Counted from the stretch's first letter, positions 1 to 7,719 are shown. The stretch is DNA of 9,500 bases from Bacillota bacterium (GCA_023443145.1 JAEZVS010000089.1:1-9500), one strand, 5' to 3'. The notes: generated by a model from the sequence alone, not told the origin. Translations and numbers: made by a program.

Positions 1-897
1 GAGATGGTTTATTGGGTAAAAACCCAACGCACCGGCTGGGGCAACAACGTCTTATTTTATCTGGCGCAAATTGACATCATGCCGCTTTTAAAAGAACAGC
101 TTTTCAATCAAAATAAATCTGTGGTCCTCACCTCTGCCACCTTAGCCATCAATCACAATTTAGATTACACCGCTCAAAAATATTTGCTGGAGGAGGAGCA
201 ATATCTGGCGCGCATCTGCACATCCCCCTTCGACCACGCCAAACAGTCAGTTGTCGCCATTCCCACCAACCATCCCGACTACTCGTCGCTAAGCGACTAT
301 CAGTATACGCAAAACGTAGCCAATGATTTAAAAGCCCTCATTCCCGCAACTGACGGCGATATGCTGGTGTTGTTTACTTCGTATGCCATGTTGAATAAGG
401 TGTATTTCATCTTAAAAAAAGACCGAAACTTAAAAGACTACACCATTTTAGGACACGGTCAAGACGGGAGCCGCACCTCCATTATCGAAACCATGCAAAA
501 AAATCGCCGCACTGTCGTCTTAGGGGCCGCCAGTTTCTGGGAAGGCGTCGATGTACCCGGCCAACACCTAAGAACCGTCGTCATCGCCAAATTGCCTTTT
601 GCACCACCCAGCCAGCCGCTGGAAAGTGCCCGTGCCGAAAAACTGGAAGCTCAGGGCAAAAACGCCTTTCAGAACTTAAGCCTGCCGCAAGCCATTTTGC
701 GTTTTCGCCAAGGAGCCGGCCGGCTTTTGCGCACCCAACAAGACTGGGGAGCTATTGTCATATTGGATAATCGCGTCATCACCAAAAGCTATGGCAAGCA
801 ATTCATCCAATCGCTAGACAAACAACCCCTTCTCAAGGCAGATACTGAAACATTAGCCATCGAGCTGGCTCATTTTATGAAAGAGCAAGAGCCATAA
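1..897 (+). CDS. dinG: DinG/Rad3-family ATP-dependent DNA helicase, C-terminal part (5' end outside window)
   Basis: This is the second RecA-like half of a superfamily 2 (XPD/Rad3-like) helicase. The frame is open from base 1 (a Glu codon precedes the first Met), so the gene begins upstream of the window. Counting from that first Met, the motifs are LTSATL (42-47), the DMLVLFTSY strand (119-127), SFWEGVDVPG (177-186, motif V) and FRQGAGRLLR (234-243, motif VI with the arginine finger). The N-terminal Walker A and B motifs, the Fe-S or exonuclease region and the true start cannot be seen. DinG enzymes unwind forked, D-loop or R-loop DNA 5'-3' in repair. The reading frame is intact to TAA at 895-897, and a hairpin terminator follows within 20 bp. 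Family assignment is secure; whether it is the long Bacillota form with an N-terminal exonuclease domain cannot be judged. Confidence 0.9.
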   Translation, partial: EMVYWVKTQRTGWGNNVLFYLAQIDIMPLLKEQLFNQNKSVVLTSATLAINHNLDYTAQKYLLEEEQYLARICTSPFDHAKQSVVAIPTNHPDYSSLSDYQYTQNVANDLKALIPATDGDMLVLFTSYAMLNKVYFILKKDRNLKDYTILGHGQDGSRTSIIETMQKNRRTVVLGAASFWEGVDVPGQHLRTVVIAKLPFAPPSQPLESARAEKLEAQGKNAFQNLSLPQAILRFRQGAGRLLRTQQDWGAIVILDNRVITKSYGKQFIQSLDKQPLLKADTETLAIELAHFMKEQEP

Positions 898-912
898 AAA
901 GAAGAATAAAGT

Positions 913-964
913 AAATCCGCTGTCAAACATGCCGCATAGGCTTTGGCAGCGGATTTTAATTTTT
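913..964 (+). terminator. Rho-independent terminator after the helicase gene
   Basis: Arms 913-927 (AAATCCGCTGTCAAA) and 942-956 (TTTGGCAGCGGATTT) pair over 15 positions with a single T-G wobble, enclose a 14-nt loop, and run into a T-rich tail (TTTTAATTTTTAT). It lies 15 bp after the helicase stop codon. Confidence 0.9.
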
Positions 965-994
965 ATCACAAAAAATGACCGTTCGCTAACATCT

Positions 995-1010
995 TGTTGT
1001 TTTAACAACA
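995..1010. promoter_or_regulatory. 16-bp palindromic operator candidate (CRP/FNR-like geometry)
   Basis: TGTTGTT-TT-AACAACA is a perfect 7-2-7 inverted repeat, equivalently TGTTG-N6-CAACA, the 5-6-5 layout of CRP/FNR-superfamily sites. Its centre (1002.5) lies at -41.5 relative to the start site predicted from the promoter at 1009-1037, the usual class II activator position. The half-site is not the textbook FNR (TTGAT) or CRP (TGTGA) sequence, so the binding factor is unknown. Confidence 0.5.
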
Positions 1011-1037
1011 GACAACTTTCTTAGAATGATGGATAAT
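1009..1037 (+). promoter_or_regulatory. Predicted sigma-70-type promoter of the DUF438/hemerythrin gene
   Basis: CAGACA (1009-1014, four of six matches to TTGACA) is followed after exactly 17 bp by GATAAT (1032-1037, five of six matches to TATAAT). The predicted start is near 1044, leaving a ~50-nt leader before the start codon. The weak -35 overlapping the end of a palindrome is typical of an activator-dependent promoter. Confidence 0.45.
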
Positions 1038-1094
1038 AGACATATTGAATCAAAATCGTTTTAAAATCTACTCTGCCATAAAGGAGGCACTTAT

Positions 1095-2555
1095 ATGCCA
1101 AAGACAATTGATCTTAATAAAACCGTTTTCGAATTGGTGCAGGAAAATCCCGAGTTAATTGATATTATGCAGGCATTAGGTTTCTCTGAAATTGCTAAAA
1201 AGCCCATCCTCCATTCCTTAGGACGCATCATGACCATTCCCAAAGGCGCAGAAAAAAAGGGCATTCCATTGGAAAAAATTATTGACACGTTGCAGCGCCA
1301 TGGATTTTATGTCACAGAAAATTCATCTTCTGAAAATAGAGATGCGCAAATGGAACACTTAAAAAGCTTTCTAAACCGGCTAAGCAGCGGAGAATCTTTA
1401 GAGGCTGTGCGTCAAGATTTTGCTCGAGCATTTGATGAAGTCGATCCACTGGATATTATGCTGGCTGAACAATCGTTAATCAACGATGGCACACCCCTGG
1501 CAGAGATGCAAAAGCTGTGTGATTTACATTCTGCCTTATTTCACGGTTCTACAAGGCAGGAACATCACACCGCTGCTGAAAAAATCTTTGCCGATGCAGA
1601 ACAACTGCCAGACCGAAATGACAGCAATCGCGAACAGCGCGCTCATGAGCTGGCATCCTTACCGGGACATCCGCTATACACACTTACAAAAGAAAACGAA
1701 CAATTGGAAACCATTCTGGCTCAAGCAAAGGAAGGCATCGACGATGCAGAAAAACGGATGGCCTTCTGTAATATTTTGCGCAATGTATCGATTCACTATG
1801 CAAAAAAAGGCGATCTACTTTATCCGAATCTAAGCGTCCGCTATGGCATCACCGGTCCTTCAAATGTCATGTGGAGCGTCGATGATGAAATCCGGGATAC
1901 ATTGGCATCTTTGGAGAAAAAAGCTGAAAATATAGCAAAAAGAGACTTTGAAGCGGTGATCCGGCGCATGGAAGAAATGATTTATAAAGAACAAAACATT
2001 CTCTTCCCCATTTGCGCGGCAAGTTTTACTGAAGATGAATGGATAGGCATTTACCAAGACGCCAAAGACTATGGCACCTGTTTTAATGTTGTGCCGTGCC
2101 AATGGGAAACAGGAGAACACCTGCAAAATACACCTGCATCCATCACTGTTGAAACCGGAGAAGTTGCTCTGCCGGGCGGCAGCATGACCATCCCTCAATT
2201 AGCCGCTCTCCTCGATACCATTCCATTGGAAATCACGTTTGTTGATGAAAATAACATCAACCGCTTTTTCAATAATGGACCCAAAGTGTTTAAACGACCC
2301 CGCATGGCCATCGGGCGCGATGTCTTTTCTTGTCATCCCCCGAAAATTGAAACAATGGTTCGAAACATCATTGAAGACTTTCGTAATGGCACCAGAGATT
2401 GCGTACCCATCTGGATGGAAAAAGGTGGCCGCACAATGTTGGTGACCTACCGTGCCGTCCGTGATGCCAACGGCCATTATCTCGGCACCATGGAACTTGT
2501 ACAAGATATGGAATTTGCGAAAGAACACTTTAACGGGCGCCATCAAACAAAATGA
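1095..2555 (+). CDS. DUF1858-DUF438-hemerythrin-PAS domain protein
   Basis: This 486-aa protein has four recognisable parts. Residues 1-75 resemble DUF1858 (ends in a helix-turn with RHGFYV). Residues 84-155 match DUF438 (GESLEAVRQDF, EVDPLDIMLAEQ, LHSALFHG). Residues 185-325 form a hemerythrin-like four-helix region (GHPLYTLTKEN, IHYAKKGDLLYP, VMWSVDDEIR, KEQNILFP). Residues 368-475 are a PAS domain (IPLEITFVDENN, IGRDVFSCHPPK, YRAVRDANGHYLGTMELVQDM). Hemerythrin folds bind a di-iron centre and PAS domains sense ligands or redox state, so a role in oxygen, NO or redox sensing or iron-centre repair is inferred; no enzymatic activity is established. The start is supported by AAGGAGG at 1081-1087, 7 bp before ATG. 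There are no membrane segments, so it is cytosolic. It is monocistronic, between terminators at 913-964 and 2575-2624. Oddity: the usual RKE(N)LLFP hemerythrin motif reads KKGDLLYP, so one expected Glu ligand is missing. Confidence 0.88.
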   Translation: MPKTIDLNKTVFELVQENPELIDIMQALGFSEIAKKPILHSLGRIMTIPKGAEKKGIPLEKIIDTLQRHGFYVTENSSSENRDAQMEHLKSFLNRLSSGESLEAVRQDFARAFDEVDPLDIMLAEQSLINDGTPLAEMQKLCDLHSALFHGSTRQEHHTAAEKIFADAEQLPDRNDSNREQRAHELASLPGHPLYTLTKENEQLETILAQAKEGIDDAEKRMAFCNILRNVSIHYAKKGDLLYPNLSVRYGITGPSNVMWSVDDEIRDTLASLEKKAENIAKRDFEAVIRRMEEMIYKEQNILFPICAASFTEDEWIGIYQDAKDYGTCFNVVPCQWETGEHLQNTPASITVETGEVALPGGSMTIPQLAALLDTIPLEITFVDENNINRFFNNGPKVFKRPRMAIGRDVFSCHPPKIETMVRNIIEDFRNGTRDCVPIWMEKGGRTMLVTYRAVRDANGHYLGTMELVQDMEFAKEHFNGRHQTK

Positions 2556-2574
2556 TGTGCTTTTAAAGAACATC

Positions 2575-2624
2575 AAAAAATAAACGCCGGAAGATGAACA
2601 AATCATCTTCCGGCGTTTATTTTT
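2575..2624. terminator. Bidirectional Rho-independent terminator between convergent genes
   Basis: A perfect 17-bp stem, TAAACGCCGGAAGATGA (2581-2597) with its complement (2603-2619), closes a 5-nt loop. An A-run (2575-2580) precedes it and a T-run (2620-2624) follows, so it can terminate both the + strand hemerythrin/PAS gene and the - strand LysR operon, whose stop codon is at 2638. Confidence 0.95.
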
Positions 2625-2637
2625 CAGACACATCTTC

Positions 2638-3567
2638 TTAAAATCCGGCATATGCCAATAGCGATTCAACAAACAGGCGCAGCAATTCTTGATCGCCTTT
2701 GAAATTTTTGTTAATCACCAAACACGCATCTATCTGTGTCCCTTCCAGTAATTTAATGGGTACTGCCACCACAGGAAGCCAAGACATAGTATGTGCCAGA
2801 TTCAAGTTTTTATTGCCAATTTGAATATCTGGGCAAACCGCTAGATTATTCGCTACCAATTCACCAATCATAGACACTTCTGTACCCAGAGGAAAATCAA
2901 AATAGTTCAGATCATAGTCGTTATAAATGAAATCAAACAACGCCATATCCACATTTTCTTTTATGAGCATCGGCTCTTTAATGATTTGCTGAATACTGAG
3001 TGAATTAAACTGAGCCAATGGCGAATTAATGGACACCCAAAGATAACTTCTGCACCGTGCAATAGGATAGATATCAAATTCATCTTCATTCAATAAACTT
3101 TCGCGACCGTCCATTGTTTGATATCTCAGTATAATGCCCCCATCTACGTCATTGTTTTTTATTTGCGTCAAAATATTGGGTAAAATTTCTTTATAAATTT
3201 TCAATTTGATATGCGGATACCGTTTATAAAATGCAATAGCAAATTGTGGTAAGAAACATGTTGTAACACTATCAACCGTCGAAATCGACAATTGCCCCAT
3301 CTGCAGCGGACTCTTGTGACGGATAAGCTGCAACATATTTTCATACTCATAAACTATATTTTTGGCAAAGTAATAAAACGCCTGACCTTCATTGGTTGTG
3401 AAAACACCTTTATTCGTACGCTTTAGAAGTGGTGTTTTGACTTCTACTTCCAAAACACGGATCGAATGGCTCAAAGACTGCTGTGCCATACCTAAAACAA
3501 TACTGGCTTTGTTAATGGAACCCACTTCGACAACAGTCATATAGTAAATCAGCTGGTCAATGGTCAT
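2638..3567 (-). CDS. LysR-family transcriptional regulator
   Basis: This 309-aa protein has normal LysR length. An N-terminal winged helix-turn-helix occupies residues 1-60 (SINKASIVLGMAQQSLSHSI, then RVLE and PLLKRTNKG, the usual 'sQ..lS..I..LE...g..LF.R' pattern). The periplasmic-binding-protein-like effector domain spans about 90-300. I chose ATG at 3567 rather than the GTG at 3579: a weak GGTGAT ribosome site lies at the right distance before the ATG, while nothing suitable precedes the GTG. It is the last gene of the - strand operon, 44 bp after the hydrolase stop, an unusual place for a LysR regulator, which is more often divergent from its targets. It probably senses the transported or hydrolysed compound and controls the operon, but its ligand cannot be read from sequence. 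Transcription ends at the bidirectional terminator at 2575-2624. Confidence 0.93.
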   Translation of the reverse strand: MTIDQLIYYMTVVEVGSINKASIVLGMAQQSLSHSIRVLEVEVKTPLLKRTNKGVFTTNEGQAFYYFAKNIVYEYENMLQLIRHKSPLQMGQLSISTVDSVTTCFLPQFAIAFYKRYPHIKLKIYKEILPNILTQIKNNDVDGGIILRYQTMDGRESLLNEDEFDIYPIARCRSYLWVSINSPLAQFNSLSIQQIIKEPMLIKENVDMALFDFIYNDYDLNYFDFPLGTEVSMIGELVANNLAVCPDIQIGNKNLNLAHTMSWLPVVAVPIKLLEGTQIDACLVINKNFKGDQELLRLFVESLLAYAGF

Positions 3568-3588
3568 TGTTATCACCACTTAAATATT

Positions 3589-3600
3589 GAGAGATCTCTC
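3589..3600. repeat. 12-bp perfect palindrome in the hydrolase-LysR gap
   Basis: GAGAGATCTCTC is self-complementary over all 12 bases and fills much of the 44-bp gap between the hydrolase stop and the LysR start. It lacks a T-tract, so it is not a classical terminator. An autoregulatory operator or an mRNA processing or stability element are possible readings. Confidence 0.4.
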
Positions 3601-3611
3601 TACCGATACTG

Positions 3612-5687
3612 TTACGATTCTAAAATTTGGTAGACAGGAGCGCCCTCACACTGCATAGGCATACGCACACCAGCAATGGCCGCAACTGTCGGAGCAAAAT
3701 CTATTTGACGAATAACACGATCGGTATACATGCCTTTAATAATGCCCGGACCGGCGGCAAAGAATATCGGAGATACTGAGGTATCCGCTTCACCCAAACT
3801 GGTCGATAAAGACTCTCCATGATCAAAATTATACCCCTCCGCCATGGTATAAATGATATCACCGCATTCTGGTCCACTCAAACCCAGCAAGATGGCTTCC
3901 CGATTCCTCAAAGCCAGGCCAATCACTCTTTTACCCGTTGTCGGATCTTTATAACCATAAAGCCGTGTCATGATTTCTTCTTCCCACTCGTACTGGTCTT
4001 CCGGGTCAATAATACCATGCTCGTCTCTACCTTTTATATTTAAATAAATATGATTTGCACGTTGAGCTACCGCATAGGTATTTTCCCAATCAATTTCCTT
4101 AATATCATTTCCATTTTCATCTTTTTTCAGGCTGGTCAGTCCCAGCTCTTCCATTATTCTCACATTAATCCCGACAATGTCTCCCATGAGTCGATAGCCG
4201 TGTTTTGGCGCCAATTGTGCATGGTCAGAAAAGACCAATATTGTATAGCCTTTATCTAAATAATGAAGAAATCTGCCAATATATTCATCTGCCTGAATAT
4301 AAACATCTTCCATGAATTTTTTATTGTCTTCTGCCGTTAATTTCCCCCATAATGGTCCTTCATGACCTTCTTGATAAGGCTGATCCGTCATGTAACGTGT
4401 AATCATATGACTTTGTAAGTCAATGGCATGGAAGTGCGAGAAAACAATATCATATCCCTCGTGATCAATTAAATAATTGAGTGCATCCGCTTGCCATTCC
4501 ATACCATGGTTCCAATTATCCAACATAATATCCGTAATAAATTCTTTTTCTTGTTGACCGACCATGGTTGTGGGTGGCGGAAAGCCAATATTTTCTGTCA
4601 CTTCCTTAAACAACGATCTGGGATGCCAAACTGTATCTAGCGTGGTATCCATAGCTGCAGAAACCCACATTTTTAAAGTGTCCCCATTTGGATCTATATC
4701 CAGAAGCTTTATATTTCTATTCACAATGAATCGCTCACCATCTTTAATGGACTCATCTATGATTTCACGTTTCAGTTCTCCTTTTCTTATTGTGGCCAGA
4801 GGTTCTTTTTCTTTCTTATTCTTGTATATCGCAATACGATCAAATTTGCCCTCGTCATTACGCAGAGCCAATGCTGGCCTGTTAATGAACCCTCCCGAAA
4901 ATAAAATAGTAAATTCTTTTGCATCTTTTGGCGCATCGGACCACTTATTCGCGTCAACATCCTTTAACGGCGAAATCACTTTATCTAAAGGAATATTTGG
5001 ACTTCCACCTTGTCCCTGCTGCCAGTTCAAAACCATTTCTTTAAATGAACCTTGTGGATTGGTTGCAGATTCCATATCAAAAAGATCGTCTTTTTTACCC
5101 ACTTCTACATTAGAATCCAGATTCAAATCGGTAACCACACATGGTGCAACAGCATCTGAAGCAATTCTGGGGACTACTCTTGGTTCTGTAAAATCCTTGC
5201 TGGCGCCAAATAAAAATTCTGTTTCTACTTGTGCCGCACTCATTCCAACCGATCCTGGGGATGTGCCGTCCACCACATGCAAATTTGGATGATCAGAGGT
5301 TGGCGGCCAAGATGACCCCGGCCAATGCCATACCAGTGTTTTTAATCCTTCTTCTGCAGTAACATTCCATAACGGCTCGGCCTTGCAATAACGAGAATCA
5401 AGATTGTACTCAATATGGTCTAATCCGTCTTTCGAATTTCTGAAAAAACAAGTGATGCCATGCGTTGCTGGATACGATCCTGTCGCTAAAGTGGTCCACA
5501 TTGGCGGTGTTACTGTCGGAATACCACCCAACATAACCAAATCTTCTCTACAAGCGCCTCTCTCAATCATCGCTTTCGTGTTGGGCATTTTCCCTTCATC
5601 AACATACTTTCTGGTTAGTCTTGGGTCCATGCCATCCAAACCCAGACAAATAATTTTCTGACTCAATGGGGCATTTCCTTTTAACAT
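3612..5687 (-). CDS. Alkaline-phosphatase-superfamily hydrolase (type I phosphodiesterase/nucleotide pyrophosphatase-like)
   Basis: This 691-aa, probably cytosolic enzyme has no signal peptide or membrane segment. All seven residues expected for the two-metal phosphodiesterase/phosphonoacetate-hydrolase branch are present in order: Asp18 (LGLDGMD), nucleophile Thr60 (PTVTPPMWTTLATG), Asp423 and His427 (HAIDLQSH), Asp488-His489 (FSDHAQ) and His623 (NFDHGES). The region from about residue 130 to 385 is a large insertion between catalytic segments, making the protein longer than simple phosphonoacetate hydrolases (about 400 aa). The expected chemistry is hydrolysis of a phosphodiester, phosphonate or possibly sulfate ester; the substrate is unknown. 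The start is ATG 5687, supported by AAGGAAGGAG (5696-5705), rather than an ATG 14 codons earlier that would place this ribosome site inside the gene. It lies 53 bp after the symporter gene without a terminator and 44 bp before LysR, consistent with one operon. Confidence 0.87.
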   Translation of the reverse strand: MLKGNAPLSQKIICLGLDGMDPRLTRKYVDEGKMPNTKAMIERGACREDLVMLGGIPTVTPPMWTTLATGSYPATHGITCFFRNSKDGLDHIEYNLDSRYCKAEPLWNVTAEEGLKTLVWHWPGSSWPPTSDHPNLHVVDGTSPGSVGMSAAQVETEFLFGASKDFTEPRVVPRIASDAVAPCVVTDLNLDSNVEVGKKDDLFDMESATNPQGSFKEMVLNWQQGQGGSPNIPLDKVISPLKDVDANKWSDAPKDAKEFTILFSGGFINRPALALRNDEGKFDRIAIYKNKKEKEPLATIRKGELKREIIDESIKDGERFIVNRNIKLLDIDPNGDTLKMWVSAAMDTTLDTVWHPRSLFKEVTENIGFPPPTTMVGQQEKEFITDIMLDNWNHGMEWQADALNYLIDHEGYDIVFSHFHAIDLQSHMITRYMTDQPYQEGHEGPLWGKLTAEDNKKFMEDVYIQADEYIGRFLHYLDKGYTILVFSDHAQLAPKHGYRLMGDIVGINVRIMEELGLTSLKKDENGNDIKEIDWENTYAVAQRANHIYLNIKGRDEHGIIDPEDQYEWEEEIMTRLYGYKDPTTGKRVIGLALRNREAILLGLSGPECGDIIYTMAEGYNFDHGESLSTSLGEADTSVSPIFFAAGPGIIKGMYTDRVIRQIDFAPTVAAIAGVRMPMQCEGAPVYQILES

Positions 5688-5740
5688 GATAAAATCTCCT
5701 TCCTTTGTCACATGAACTGCTAACGACATATTTCACTTTA

Positions 5741-7186
5741 TCAAGTTCCAAACAACCAAGAAGCCATCGGTATCCCTACTAGAACAACAACAATCATAAC
5801 TACAATTTCACCCAGTATGGCATAGCGGTATACCATCTGAGACTTAAGCCAAGATGTATTCCCATGTAAAAGTGCGCCGCAAACAGATCCGGCTGGCATA
5901 ACAACCCCTTGTAGACAACAAAGAACAAATAAAGCCACAATAATAATTGGATTTCCATTTGCAGCCTGTAGATAAGAAAAGGCGATGGGTGTCAAAATGG
6001 TTAATGTGACAATATTATTGATGCAATTGGTAATGATAATGGATAACGCCACCAATATTGCCATCGTTAAAAACGCCGATCGACCGTCCAATAGTGGTTT
6101 CACCAGCTGACTGAGTAAAATTGAAATACCGGTCCCTTCCGAAACAATCGCCGATGAAATAGCCAATGCAGTGCCCAATAGAAAATACAGTTGCCAAGTC
6201 ACGCCATGCTTCATGCCTTCATTAATATCCAGAAACCGTTCACGTTTATACGTAAACATCATCATCAATACCGGTAAAACAGCCAAAATACCTAAAGTCC
6301 CCAATCGACCAAAGAATATTTTAAGCACATGTCCGTCAGATAAAAAATTAGGCAACATCATAAACACACATAGCAGCGGTATCATCATTAATATCACTTT
6401 CTGCTTAACATTAAATGTAGTTGGTTCTGTTGATACCTGTATGCTTTTATATGGTACTTTTGGAGAAACCAATTTAAAAAATATCGTCAAAACCGGTATA
6501 AGTACCACATTTATGACTGTCATTGTCACGACATACGCGAACATATTGACAGACAAACTCGCGTCAATATTTTTTAAAACACCAAAACAAATTAAAGCGA
6601 AGGCATTATAAGGTGCAATCACCGCTCCAGAATAACCGCATATAACAATTCCAATCATCACAATTGTTGGATAGGGTGTATACGGTTTGAGATTTAATTG
6701 ATGACATATATCATAAAAGATCGTCCACAGTAATAAGGTAACCGGTAAAGTGTTGGTGGTAAGTAGGCTCATAATTGCCGAAGTTAGAAAAAAAGCAAAT
6801 GCCAAATACCAAGGTCCCTTAATGGCAAATTTCCTATTAAGAATCCATTTCGCAATAATCGCTAAAACACCTGACTCGGAAATGCCATAACAAAAAAGCA
6901 ACGAAAAAACCACCATAAGCAACGTTTGATTTCCATAAGCACCTGACATGATTTCACCAGGCGAACTTCCATTGGCAAATCCCATCAATAATAACGCCAA
7001 GATGCTCGGCCAAATGGTTTCACCAATCGTCCAAGCATAAATACAGCCCAGAAAAATACCCAAAATATTCATGCCCATTTCTGTAACAGGCCCGAACGGG
7101 GGAAGAAATCGAAATCCGAACATCAAACACAATATAATCACCATATGCAAGTAATATCTATCCGATACCATAACACGCTTATTCAT
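5741..7186 (-). CDS. SLC13/DASS-type anion:sodium symporter
   Basis: This 481-aa inner-membrane protein is composed largely of hydrophobic helices (about 11-12). It has two related helical-hairpin signatures characteristic of the divalent anion:Na+ symporter superfamily: TTNTLPVT at about 143-150 and TNCINN...TILTP at about 386-401, in the positions of the paired SNT motifs that bind carboxylate and Na+. Family members import di- or tricarboxylates, sulfate or related oxyanions. The start is ATG 7186, with an excellent AAGGAGGAGA ribosome site at 7191-7200; the ATG six codons upstream would put this site inside the coding region. It is the first gene of the operon with the hydrolase and LysR, so it probably brings in the hydrolase substrate or exchanges a product. 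Non-canonical TNT/TNC in place of SNT leaves the substrate open. Confidence 0.87.
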   Translation of the reverse strand: MNKRVMVSDRYYLHMVIILCLMFGFRFLPPFGPVTEMGMNILGIFLGCIYAWTIGETIWPSILALLLMGFANGSSPGEIMSGAYGNQTLLMVVFSLLFCYGISESGVLAIIAKWILNRKFAIKGPWYLAFAFFLTSAIMSLLTTNTLPVTLLLWTIFYDICHQLNLKPYTPYPTIVMIGIVICGYSGAVIAPYNAFALICFGVLKNIDASLSVNMFAYVVTMTVINVVLIPVLTIFFKLVSPKVPYKSIQVSTEPTTFNVKQKVILMMIPLLCVFMMLPNFLSDGHVLKIFFGRLGTLGILAVLPVLMMMFTYKRERFLDINEGMKHGVTWQLYFLLGTALAISSAIVSEGTGISILLSQLVKPLLDGRSAFLTMAILVALSIIITNCINNIVTLTILTPIAFSYLQAANGNPIIIVALFVLCCLQGVVMPAGSVCGALLHGNTSWLKSQMVYRYAILGEIVVMIVVVLVGIPMASWLFGT

Positions 7187-7190
7187 ATTA

Positions 7191-7200
7191 TCTCCTCCTT
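7191..7200 (-). promoter_or_regulatory. Ribosome binding site fixing the symporter start
   Basis: On the - strand this reads AAGGAGGAGA, four bases before ATG 7186. It is the strongest Shine-Dalgarno match in the window and argues for this ATG over the upstream one at 7204. Confidence 0.75.
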
Positions 7201-7204
7201 TCAT

Positions 7205-7313
7205 AAATTTTATAAATATTTTATATCAGATATTTACATTTATGGGTATCAGCTAGGATCGGCATCGCGCACTGTAGCTACATACAAAGTCGATAGGCAT
7301 ATGAAGAAATAAA
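7205..7313 (-). promoter_or_regulatory. Promoter/leader region of the symporter-hydrolase-LysR operon
   Basis: The ~125 bp between the copy-1 terminator hairpin and the symporter start must hold the operon promoter. A plausible -10 is TATAAA, read on the - strand at 7225-7220, which would give a leader of roughly 26 nt; no convincing -35 is seen, again suggesting activator dependence. Palindromes that could be regulator sites are TGTAGCTACA (7273-7282) and ATATC-A-GATAT (7223-7233, overlapping the -10). Which of these LysR would bind is unknown. Confidence 0.3.
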
Positions 7314-7464
7314 ACAAAGAAAAACAGCTTCTCAAAAAATCGTTACATTTTCTGAGAAGCTGTTTATTTCAGTTTAGTGTTGGCTGAGAAATGTATAAAA
7401 ACTGAGCTGCTTAATTAATAGACCTATAGCGATCAATCATTAAAATATATTTTAGATACTCCAA
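7314..7464. repeat. Direct repeat copy 1 (truncated LysR plus terminator unit)
   Basis: This is about 90% identical by eye to 8660-8805, in the same orientation 1.3 kb away. Homology begins abruptly at ACAAAG and ends at TACTCCAA; flanks do not match. Differences are mostly transitions plus small indels in the hairpin loop. No terminal inverted repeats or target duplications are visible. Confidence 0.9.
7322..7365. terminator. Hairpin terminator, copy 1
   Basis: A 13-bp stem, AAACAGCTTCTCA (7322-7334) pairing with TGAGAAGCTGTTT (7353-7365), extends inward by AAAAT/ATTTT pairs after one mismatch. On the - strand the stem ends in a T-rich run and would stop upstream transcription ~135 bp before the symporter start, insulating that operon. 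Confidence 0.8.
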
Positions 7465-7470
7465 TTGACT
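7369..7470 (-). pseudogene. Degenerate LysR N-terminal fragment (copy 1)
   Basis: The - strand translation gives QLEYLKYILMIDRYRSIN, then a stop (TAA at 7413-7411 where copy 2 has CAA), then AAQFLYISQPTLN and TGA. This is the first half of a LysR helix-turn-helix. The codon aligned with copy 2's start is AGT, so initiation is lost as well. It is therefore a decayed sibling of the fragment at 8710-8811, and the rest of the LysR gene is absent: the terminator hairpin follows at once. Confidence 0.8.
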
Positions 7471-7565
7471 AATGGAAAGTAATATATCTCATTTTTTCTG
7501 ATTGTCCTATTGTCTTTTCGAATTCTTTTATTTGCCATTCTCTCCATTCTGATATTTTTGCATTG

Positions 7566-7604
7566 AAAAAGGCTATATATCTTTAATGTATAAATAGCCT
7601 TTTT
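7566..7604. terminator. Bidirectional hairpin terminator
   Basis: AAAAAGGCTAT (7566-7576) pairs perfectly with ATAGCCTTTTT (7594-7604) around a 17-nt AT-rich loop. The A5/T5 ends serve as U-tracts on either strand. On the - strand it lies ~115 bp after the 61-codon ORF and would end the transcript of the decayed locus. The rest of 7471-7719 shows no supportable gene. Confidence 0.8.
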
Positions 7605-7719
7605 AGTTATTCCTACAACTTTGTGTTTATATTTTCTTTTATAAAAAATCTCTTCATTTAAGCTATCTTATCGCAGTATTGAGATAATATAGCGCTGCGA
7701 GCTGCAATAGTCACTGTAT

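Noticed and set aside
4564..5292. 242-codon + strand open frame inside the hydrolase gene
   Set aside because: Antisense shadow of a strongly supported enzyme gene; Ser-rich translation without recognisable motifs and no ribosome site.
7471..7590. 33-codon - strand open stretch with protein-like composition (SEWREWQIKEFEK)
   Set aside because: It has no start codon, overlaps the hairpin terminator and is too short to distinguish from chance; it could be a gene fossil but nothing supports it.
7672..7700. CGCAG/CTGCG inverted repeat as terminator of the 61-codon ORF
   Set aside because: Only 5 bp of stem with a long loop and no T-tract; the hairpin at 7566-7604 is far stronger.
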